From contig JAKAJA010000034.1 of the NCBI GenBank assembly GCA_021814085.1, forward strand, positions 1-10,506: 10,506 bases of DNA, written 5' to 3'. The notes beneath the pieces are model-generated. The model did no database searches, was not told the DNA's origin, and saw only the letters and a list, made by a program, of their open reading frames with translations. The position numbers were made by a program, and so were the translations under genes. Positions 1 through 5,421 of this stretch are shown here, in pieces. This stretch comes from Acidobacteriota bacterium (lineage in GTDB: Bacteria > Acidobacteriota > UBA4820 > DSQY01). Positions within the stretch are counted from its first letter, which is position 1, and every line of letters begins with the position of its first letter.

Positions 1-420
1 AAGCGGGAGGAGGCGCCTCCCGGTGGGTCCTACTCGGTCAAGTCGCTCTGGTACTCGGGCAAGCCCTTCGTGGAGGTCAAGGTCCAGGACAGGGCGGGGC
101 TCAATTTCCTCCTCGACACGGGAGGCTACACGACCATCATCGCGGGCCAGTACGCCCAGGAACTTGGCGTGCGCGTGAACCGCGCGGCGGAATCGAAGGC
201 CAGCATGGGTCTCTCGGGCACGGCCCTGTCGGGCCAGGCCAACGACGTGACCCTCTGGCTCGGGCCCGCACGATTCAAACTCTCCCCGTGCCAGGTCATG
301 GAGGTCTACCAGGGCGACGCCAAGACCTATGGCAACCTCGGGCGGAACGTCCTGGACCAGTTCCTCATCTACTTCGACTACAGCAGCAACGTGGTGGCCT
401 TCAAAGCCTACGACAAGTAG
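1..420 (+). CDS. Retropepsin-like aspartic protease, C-terminal lobe (partial, 5' end outside window)
   Basis: The frame is open from base 1 to the TAG at 418-420 (139 codons before the stop), so the true start lies upstream. The fragment matches the last lobe of the protein encoded at 2524-4125 along its whole length: a KSLW-x-x-GKPFV entry, the catalytic-type motif LLDTGG (Asp codon 115-117), a glycine-rich flap-like segment (MGLSGTALSG), and the closing block LGRNVLDQF-x-x-YFDY followed by KAYDK. That order is typical of retropepsin-like (Asp_protease_2 type) domains. The residue after DTG is Gly, where family members usually have Ala or Ser and the paralogue has Ala; the catalytic Asp is kept. 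By analogy with the paralogue the full protein is probably secreted, with helical repeats and a first lobe before this one; that part is inference. A likely terminator follows at 447-486. Family assignment is fairly secure; substrate is unknown. Confidence 0.8.
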   Translation, partial: KREEAPPGGSYSVKSLWYSGKPFVEVKVQDRAGLNFLLDTGGYTTIIAGQYAQELGVRVNRAAESKASMGLSGTALSGQANDVTLWLGPARFKLSPCQVMEVYQGDAKTYGNLGRNVLDQFLIYFDYSSNVVAFKAYDK

Positions 421-446
421 GCCTATGAATTCAGGTTGCGAATTCC

Positions 447-486
447 GGGCCTGACAGAGTTGCGATCTGTTATTGCCCTTCCTCTT
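447..486 (+). terminator. Probable intrinsic terminator after the first protease gene
   Basis: GGGC (447-450) pairs with GCCC (475-478), and ACAGA (454-458) pairs with TCTGT (466-470) around a 7-base loop, with a small internal irregularity between the two helices. A pyrimidine-rich, T-containing run (TTCCTCTT) follows directly. It lies 26 bases after the stop of the protease gene and upstream of the activator's putative promoter, so it would separate the two transcription units. The stem is imperfect, hence moderate confidence. Confidence 0.45.
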
Positions 487-495
487 CGCACCAGG

Positions 496-506
496 GGGTG
501 ACACCC
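496..506. promoter_or_regulatory. Small palindrome upstream of the activator gene, possible operator
   Basis: GGGTG-A-CACCC is a perfect 5+1+5 inverted repeat, centred about 44 bases upstream of the putative -10 element at 545-550. That is a plausible position for a regulator, including self-regulation by the activator encoded next. A palindrome this short can occur by chance in GC-rich DNA; no second copy was noticed in the window. Confidence 0.2.
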
Positions 507-541
507 TCGGGGCGGCCGGCGGGGGGCCGACCCGCGGCTTG

Positions 542-550
542 TGCCATAAT
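542..550 (+). promoter_or_regulatory. Extended -10 promoter candidate for the activator gene
   Basis: TGC-CATAAT reads as an extended -10 element (TGn followed by a 5/6 match to TATAAT). It would start transcription near 557 and leave a short leader carrying the GGAGG ribosome site at 566-570. No recognisable -35 exists at the expected distance (the region is a G run), which extended -10 promoters can tolerate. Confidence 0.35.
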
Positions 551-576
551 TGAACACCAAGCGGTGGAGGACGACG

Positions 577-2466
577 ATGCCCGACAAGATTCCCATGAGG
601 CTCGTGGTCGCGGGGAGAGATGATGCGGGATTCCCCCTGACCAAAGAGGTGTGCCTCATCGGGAGGGAACCTGACAACGACGTCGTTTTCGAGTCACCGA
701 CCGTTTCTCGCCATCACGCCCGCCTCTTCCTGACCCCCGACGGCTGGCACGTCCGGGACCTGCAGAGCAGGAACGGCGTCTTCGTGCGGGGTGCCAAGAT
801 CGCCGAGGCCCTCGTCGCTCCCGGTGAAGAGTTCAAGCTCGGAGATATCCGCCTCCGACTCGAACATGCCAGAGAAGGCTCCGGGGAATGTGGTGACGAA
901 ACGGTGAGCATGGCCGCCGTGCCCTTCGTGACGCAGACCACCTGCGCCACGTGCGGAAACCGCCTCGGCATTCCCAACCTCATCGTGGATGTGGTGAACC
1001 AGGACCCCCAGGTCGAGGGCCTGGACCGGAGAATCGCCGAGGCCCTGAGAATGGAATTCGGGGCCGAGGGGGTCTTCCTGTTCGCTATCTCCGAGGCGGA
1101 CGGCGAGGGCCCCGTGGCGAGGGTCAAGACCTCCTGTTGGTACGAGGCCTCTTCCGAAGGGGCGGGAACCACCGTACTCAGCCAGAGCACGCTCCGCGAG
1201 GCCTTGCGCCAGCGGAGCCCCGTCTGGTCCCCCATGGACGTCCTCAAGCCCGGCCACAGCCTGAAGGGCCTCTCGGGCGCCCAACTCCTCATCTATCCCC
1301 TGATGGTAGGAGAACGGGTCGCCGCCCTCCTCTATCTGGATTGGGGCAGGCCCTGCCAGGACCCCGTCGCGCCCCTCACGGTGCTCGGTTCGTGGCCCAC
1401 CTGGGCCACTGTCCTCCTAGAGGCCCTCTGGGAGAGCCGTTCCGCATCGGCGCGCGCGGACCTCGAGGCTCGGCACCAGGAGACCATTTCCCAGGCATTC
1501 CGGCGGCAGATCGACCCGGGAGATATCCTGGGAGACTCGCCGGCCCTGAAGGAGGCCCTCGTTTCGGCTGCCGCCGCGGCGCCCTCGCCATACCCCATCC
1601 TCCTGCTCGGCGAGACGGGCGTGGGCAAGGAGATCTTCGGCCGATGGATCCATCTGCACAGCGCGAGGGGCGCCGAACCCTTCATCGCGCTCAACTGCGC
1701 CGGAATCCCGGCGGGGACCGCGGAGAGCGAGCTCTTCGGGCACCGGCGCGGGGCTTTCACGGGGGCGGACCGGGACCACGCCGGGGTCTTCGAACAGGCC
1801 GAGGGTGGGACCCTCTTCCTGGACGAAATTGGGGATATGAGTCTGCAGCTCCAGGCCAAGGTTCTCAGGGCCGTCCAGTTCGGCATCGTCCGCCGCGTGG
1901 GCGACGATCGTGAGCGGAAGGTGGACGTGCGCCTCATCGCGGCCACCCACCGCGATCTCAGGCAGGCCATCGCCGAAAAGGCCTTCAGGGAGGATCTCTA
2001 CTACAGGCTCACGACCTTCGAGCTGCGCCTCCCCCCCCTCCGGCAGCGGCCCTCCGACATCCCCATCCTGGCGAGTGCCTTTCTCTCAAGGGCTTTCAAG
2101 AAGCAGGGGACGGCCGCCGGCTTCTCCCCCGGGGCGCTCAAGGCGCTCAAAGCGTGCCAGTGGCCGGGCAACGTGCGACAGCTGCAGAGCGCCGTGAATC
2201 ACCTGTCGGCGAGCGCGATGGGACCCATCATCGAAGAGGCGGAGGTGCGCCATCTGCTCGGGACTTCGGGCTGCCTCCCCGTCGCCTCGCGCGCCAACGT
2301 GGAAGGTTTGGCCTACAAGGACGCCATGGCGAATTTCGAGGAAGATTACCTGAAGGCCGTGCTGGAGCAATCGGGAGGAAACGTGACCGAAGCGGCTCAG
2401 AAGAGCGGCCTGCCCAGGAGAACCTTCTATCGGTTCCTCGAGCGTCACCCGCACCTGAAGGGGTAA
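577..2466 (+). CDS. FHA-GAF sigma54-dependent transcription activator (bacterial enhancer-binding protein)
   Basis: A 629-residue cytoplasmic regulator that should remodel sigma54-RNA polymerase at -24/-12 promoters using ATP. Domains in order: FHA (about 5-95; GR 29-30, SRHH 44-47, NG 66-67), which in known proteins binds phosphothreonine; a linker with a lone C-x-x-C pair (Cys123, Cys126); a GAF-like sensor region (about 130-290); an AAA+ domain from about 315 with Walker A GETGVGKE (345-352), the sigma54-contacting GAFTGA loop intact (392-397) and Walker B LFLDE (Asp416-Glu417); and a Fis-type helix-turn-helix at the C-terminus (about 586-629). The ATG at 577 is preferred because GGAGG ends 6 bases before it; an in-frame TTG at 550 has no comparable site. 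There is no phosphoacceptor receiver domain, so the input is probably a phosphoprotein via FHA, a GAF ligand, or both. Protease genes lie on both sides on the same strand; the next starts 57 bases after the stop. Its targets are not visible directly. Confidence 0.93.
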   Translation: MPDKIPMRLVVAGRDDAGFPLTKEVCLIGREPDNDVVFESPTVSRHHARLFLTPDGWHVRDLQSRNGVFVRGAKIAEALVAPGEEFKLGDIRLRLEHAREGSGECGDETVSMAAVPFVTQTTCATCGNRLGIPNLIVDVVNQDPQVEGLDRRIAEALRMEFGAEGVFLFAISEADGEGPVARVKTSCWYEASSEGAGTTVLSQSTLREALRQRSPVWSPMDVLKPGHSLKGLSGAQLLIYPLMVGERVAALLYLDWGRPCQDPVAPLTVLGSWPTWATVLLEALWESRSASARADLEARHQETISQAFRRQIDPGDILGDSPALKEALVSAAAAAPSPYPILLLGETGVGKEIFGRWIHLHSARGAEPFIALNCAGIPAGTAESELFGHRRGAFTGADRDHAGVFEQAEGGTLFLDEIGDMSLQLQAKVLRAVQFGIVRRVGDDRERKVDVRLIAATHRDLRQAIAEKAFREDLYYRLTTFELRLPPLRQRPSDIPILASAFLSRAFKKQGTAAGFSPGALKALKACQWPGNVRQLQSAVNHLSASAMGPIIEEAEVRHLLGTSGCLPVASRANVEGLAYKDAMANFEEDYLKAVLEQSGGNVTEAAQKSGLPRRTFYRFLERHPHLKG

Positions 2467-2470
2467 GGGC

Positions 2471-2486
2471 GGGCACGGGAGCTGGT
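2471..2486 (+). promoter_or_regulatory. Imperfect sigma54-type (-24/-12) promoter candidate
   Basis: GGGCACG-N4-CTGGT compares with the consensus TGGCACG-N4-TTGCW: 6 of 7 positions match in the -24 block and 3 of 5 in the -12 block, with correct spacing. The usually conserved GC of the -12 block is GG here, a serious weakness. Its place is right: just after a sigma54 activator gene, with a predicted start near 2497 and the ribosome site of the next gene at 2512. Treat as a hypothesis. Confidence 0.25.
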
Positions 2487-2523
2487 GCGGAGCGCGGACT
2501 ACGTCACTTCCGGAGGGGGAATC

Positions 2524-4125
2524 ATGAAAGGCTTTGCAATCGCATCATGGGTGTGCCTCGCCTTGGGGCTCACCGGCGGGGCAGTCGCGCAGAGCATCGG
2601 CGGGCCGTCCGCCATCAAGCTGCCGCCGCCCCAGGTACCCGCTCCGCAGGTGGCACCGGCCCCCAAAGGGGGCGTTGGGCTCACCATCGCCGATGGCAAG
2701 TACGCCCTGGCCCTTGCCACAGCCGAGGCGGCACTGCAGAAGGATCCGGGAAATCTCGACCAGATGACGGTGAAGATCCTGGCCCTCCTGGGGCTGGGAC
2801 GGGGCATGGAGGCGCTGCGCATGGCCGTGCCGCTGGCTGGCCAGCATCCGGAGCGTCCGCAGATCAGGTACCTCGCGGGGAAGGCTGCCTTCGACCAGGG
2901 CATGATCCCCCAGGCCGTTCAGGTCTGGAGCGCCCTGTATTCATGTCCTGACGCCGAATGGGCGGTGCGCGCTTACCGGGCCAGCGCCCAGGCGCAGCTA
3001 TCCATCGGGAAAGAGGCGGAGGCGAGGAAGCTCATCGAGGAAGCCCTCTCCAGGTGGCCGGCCACCACCCAGACCCTGGCGCGACTCGCGCTGGAGGTGG
3101 CTCCAGGCACGGCGGGCGCCTCCCAGATCATCGGGAAGGTGATCGCCTCCAACCCAACGAACAAGGACGATTGGGAAGCCCTCGGGCAAATGGTCGCGTC
3201 CGCATCTGGAGACCTTTTCGAGGAAGCTTCCGCAGGGGACAAACCCCTGGTCATCCCCATCAAGGAGAAGAGCGAGCGGGTGAACATCCCCACCTTCATG
3301 GAGGGTGACAAGTACGCCACCAACGTGACCCTCTCCTCGGGCTCGCGCGTCACCGTGCCCGTATCGGTCGGGGGGAAGAAACAGTGGATGCTCCTGGACT
3401 CGGGGGCCAATCTCGTGCTCCTGACCAGCAACTACGCGAGGGAGCTGGGGCTCAAGCCCGTGGCCACGGCGGAGTACCTGGGGCTCGGGTACGAGGGCGC
3501 CAAAAAGTCCAACTGGGTCATGATCCCGCTCATCAAGGTCGGGGACCTGGAGTTCAAGAACGTCCCCGCCATGATCATCGACAAGGACTCGGACTTCTGG
3601 AAGGAGCTCGGGGGCATCCTCCCCCTCTCCATGTTCCGCCACCACGCGGTCCTGTACGACCGCCGCCACGAGAAGCTCACCCTCTATTCCCCGGGCACCA
3701 AAGCCGAGGCGGTCATGGGGGACAAGCTCTACCCCCAGAAATCGCTCTGGTTCTACGGCAAGCCCTTCGTCATGGCCCAGATCAATGACCGGCAGAACCT
3801 CCCCTGCCTCATGGACACGGGGGCCGACTCCACCTACATCGCCGCCGAGTTTGCCCAGGATCTGGGCATAGCGGTGAACACGGGCAAGTACAAAAGCGAG
3901 TATTCGCGGGGCCTGTCGGGCGGGTTTCTGAGTGGCACGGCGGACCAGGTGGACATGCAGCTGGGCGGGGCGCGATTCCCCCTCAAGCAGGTCATGGTGA
4001 CGGAGCTCGGCCAGGGCTACCCCATCCCCTGCTATGGCCTCATAGGCCGAAACATCATCGACAATTTCATGGTGTTCTTCGACTACGCCAGCAACGCCCT
4101 TGTCCTGAAGGCCTACGACCGGTAG
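2524..4125 (+). CDS. Secreted helical-repeat protein with two tandem retropepsin-like aspartic protease lobes
   Basis: A 533-residue exported protein. A signal peptide (1-22, hydrophobic core, AVA-QS cleavage site) is followed by a Pro-rich linker (about 25-50), a helical Ala/Leu-rich region resembling TPR repeats (about 58-235), and two aspartic protease lobes. Lobe 1 has LLDSGA (Asp292) and a GGILPLSMF-type closing segment; lobe 2 has LMDTGAD (Asp431), the flap-like GLSGGFLSG and the closing block LIGRNIID. Retropepsins normally act as dimers, each subunit giving one Asp-Thr/Ser-Gly; here one chain supplies both, as in pepsin. Both Asp residues are kept, so activity is plausible. The ATG at 2524 is chosen because GGAGG (2512-2516) sits 7 bases upstream and the signal peptide begins there; an in-frame GTG at 2485 would add 13 residues before it. 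Lobe 2 resembles the gene ending at 420 throughout. A periplasmic or surface location is inferred; substrate is unknown. The Caulobacter PerP protease is a precedent for an exported bacterial aspartic protease. Confidence 0.85.
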   Translation: MKGFAIASWVCLALGLTGGAVAQSIGGPSAIKLPPPQVPAPQVAPAPKGGVGLTIADGKYALALATAEAALQKDPGNLDQMTVKILALLGLGRGMEALRMAVPLAGQHPERPQIRYLAGKAAFDQGMIPQAVQVWSALYSCPDAEWAVRAYRASAQAQLSIGKEAEARKLIEEALSRWPATTQTLARLALEVAPGTAGASQIIGKVIASNPTNKDDWEALGQMVASASGDLFEEASAGDKPLVIPIKEKSERVNIPTFMEGDKYATNVTLSSGSRVTVPVSVGGKKQWMLLDSGANLVLLTSNYARELGLKPVATAEYLGLGYEGAKKSNWVMIPLIKVGDLEFKNVPAMIIDKDSDFWKELGGILPLSMFRHHAVLYDRRHEKLTLYSPGTKAEAVMGDKLYPQKSLWFYGKPFVMAQINDRQNLPCLMDTGADSTYIAAEFAQDLGIAVNTGKYKSEYSRGLSGGFLSGTADQVDMQLGGARFPLKQVMVTELGQGYPIPCYGLIGRNIIDNFMVFFDYASNALVLKAYDR

Positions 4126-4154
4126 GCTTCGCCGCAACTCTGAGCATCGAGCCG

Positions 4155-4185
4155 GACGGCGCGACCCCATTGGGGCCGCGCCGTC
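4155..4185. terminator. Strong hairpin between convergent genes, probable bidirectional terminator
   Basis: GACGGCGCG (4155-4163) pairs perfectly with CGCGCCGTC (4177-4185); after one A/C mismatch CCCC pairs with GGGG, leaving an ATT loop. The hairpin lies 29 bases after the protease stop and 50 bases beyond the stop of the opposing corA gene, so it can serve both. No T run follows on either strand, so release may need another factor. Confidence 0.6.
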
Positions 4186-4189
4186 TCAC

Positions 4190-4231
4190 GTCTCGCATCT
4201 CGCGTTTCGCGTCTAGCGCCCTGCATTTCGC
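4190..4231. repeat. Degenerate 7-base tandem repeat, six units
   Basis: Six consecutive heptamers follow the pattern RTYTCGC: GTCTCGC, ATCTCGC, GTTTCGC, GTCTAGC, GCCCTGC, ATTTCGC. The fifth unit is the most diverged. The array begins 4 bases after the terminator hairpin and ends 4 bases before the last base of corA. Intergenic degenerate heptamer arrays are known from several bacterial groups, usually with no assigned function. Confidence 0.65.
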
Positions 4232-4235
4232 GCCT

Positions 4236-5297
4236 TCAAATCCACTTCTTGCGCCGGAAAAAGAGGAGCAACCCCCCGGCGGTCAGCGCCATGATGCCCA
4301 GGGCGAAGGGATACCCGAACCGCCACTTCAGCTCGGGCATGAACTGGAAGTTCATGCCATACAGGCCCACGATGAAGGTGAGCGGTATGAAGAGGCTGGA
4401 CATGATGGTGAGGACCTTCATGATCTCGTTCATGCGGTTGGAGACGCTGCTGAGGTACATGTCCAGCATGCCCGATGTCATGTCGCGGAAGGTCTCGACG
4501 ATGTCGATGACCTGGATGGTGTGGTCGTAGATGTCTCGGAAGTAGACCTTGGTCGGCTCCTGGACGAGGTGAGATTCGGTGCGGGCCAGGGCGGACACCA
4601 CCTCCCGCAGGGGCCACACGGACCTGCGGAGGAAGATGAGGTCATGCTTCTGCTTGTAGACGGCTCGCAGGACATCGATCTGGGGATCCAGGACCAGCTT
4701 CTCCTCCAGGGTCTCGACCGCCTCACCCGTAGCCTCCAGGACGACGAAGTAGCCGTCCACCACCGTGTCCATGATGGAGTACGCGAGGTAGTCGGGGCCC
4801 AGCTTGCGAATCCGACCCGCGCCCGCTTTGATCCGTTCTCGCAGGGCATCGAAAGCCGTGGTCTCCCGCTCGCAGAAGGACAGGACCGAGCGGGGACCCA
4901 CCAGGATGCTCACCTGCTCGGAGGACGGCTCGGTCCCGCCGCCCTCGGGTCGGAACATCTTGAGGACGATGAAGAGATAGCCGCCGAAGTCCTCCATCTT
5001 CGGGCGCTGGTCCGTGTTGAGGATGTCCTCCTGGACCAGGGGATGGAGGTCGAATGCCTCGCTGATGCGCTTCACCACCTCCACTTGGAGGCCTTCCACG
5101 TGAATCCAGGTGACGGCCTCCGTGGCCCTCATCTGCAGGCAGGTGTCGAAGTCGGGGTTCCGCTTTTCGATGCAGGTCGTCTCATCGTAGTCCAGAGCGG
5201 TGACGCGCACGTGACCGGAGGGCGGCTCGCCGATGAGGATCAGGGACCCCGGCGGAAGGCCCGATTTCTTCGAGCGCTTTTTCATGCGGTTTTTCAA
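4236..5297 (-). CDS. corA: CorA-family divalent cation channel (Mg2+/Co2+)
   Basis: A 353-residue inner-membrane protein that should form a pentameric channel admitting Mg2+ (or Co2+ and related ions) down the membrane potential. The signature YGMNF is present (GMN at 314-316), at nearly the same position as in Thermotoga maritima CorA, with the following MPEL loop. Two membrane segments lie at about 294-313 and 328-348, and the chain ends in the basic KKW tail. The cytoplasmic part carries familiar blocks, for example HPLVQEDILN, QRPK, VYFRDIYDHTIQ and LSSVSN. The length matches the T. maritima protein and many stretches can be recalled as alike. The start is a TTG at 5297-5295, with GGGAG on the minus strand 7 to 8 bases upstream; the ATG four codons later has no such site. 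It faces the propeller gene across a shared promoter region and converges with the protease gene. Ion preference cannot be read from sequence alone. Confidence 0.95.
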   Translation of the reverse strand: MKNRMKKRSKKSGLPPGSLILIGEPPSGHVRVTALDYDETTCIEKRNPDFDTCLQMRATEAVTWIHVEGLQVEVVKRISEAFDLHPLVQEDILNTDQRPKMEDFGGYLFIVLKMFRPEGGGTEPSSEQVSILVGPRSVLSFCERETTAFDALRERIKAGAGRIRKLGPDYLAYSIMDTVVDGYFVVLEATGEAVETLEEKLVLDPQIDVLRAVYKQKHDLIFLRRSVWPLREVVSALARTESHLVQEPTKVYFRDIYDHTIQVIDIVETFRDMTSGMLDMYLSSVSNRMNEIMKVLTIMSSLFIPLTFIVGLYGMNFQFMPELKWRFGYPFALGIMALTAGGLLLFFRRKKWI

Positions 5298-5377
5298 CGG
5301 TCGTCTCCCGGGGGGTGCGGGGTCTGCCCCACATGCCTGGCCAGGCCCTAAAGAGGCTGCTCGCAGCCTGGATATGG

Positions 5378-5386
5378 TGATATCAT
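5378..5386 (+). promoter_or_regulatory. Extended -10 promoter of the propeller gene
   Basis: TGA-TATCAT is an extended -10 (TGn plus a 5/6 match) in the only AT-rich patch of this spacer. A start near 5393 would leave a leader of about 29 bases that includes a small hairpin (GGAC/GTCC, 5398-5410) directly before the AGGAGG ribosome site at 5411-5416. There is no clear -35. It overlaps the minus-strand -10 of corA. Confidence 0.4.
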
Positions 5387-5411
5387 ATAACGTCTGAGGA
5401 CTTTAGGTCCA
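5382..5411 (-). promoter_or_regulatory. Putative corA promoter (minus strand)
   Basis: Read on the minus strand, TGGACC (5411-5406, 4/6 to TTGACA) is followed after 18 bases by TATGAT (5387-5382, 5/6 to TATAAT). The transcript would begin near 5375 with a leader of roughly 78 bases. The -35 overlaps the ribosome-binding region of the divergent gene. Assigned by consensus only. Confidence 0.4.
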
Positions 5412-5421
5412 GGAGGAACTG

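Noticed and set aside
427..445. Two GAATTC copies and two TTGCGA copies in the spacer after the first protease gene
   Set aside because: Short words at irregular spacing; no evidence that they form a site beyond the terminator already called.
943..954. Zinc ribbon in the activator linker
   Set aside because: Only one C-x-x-C pair is present (Cys123, Cys126) and no second ligand pair lies nearby, so a zinc ribbon is not supported.
2998..4170. A 390-codon minus-strand open frame opposite the two-lobe protease
   Set aside because: Same cause as the other shadows; no ribosome site or family resemblance seen.
4170..5351. A 393-codon plus-strand open frame opposite corA
   Set aside because: It mirrors corA codon by codon, is rich in His, Asp, Gly and Leu with no recognisable motif, and corA itself is certain.
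5343..5358. GG-N10-GC spacing suggesting a sigma54 promoter before the propeller gene
   Set aside because: Only the GG, the GC and a few other bases match (about 7 of 12), which is expected by chance in GC-rich DNA.
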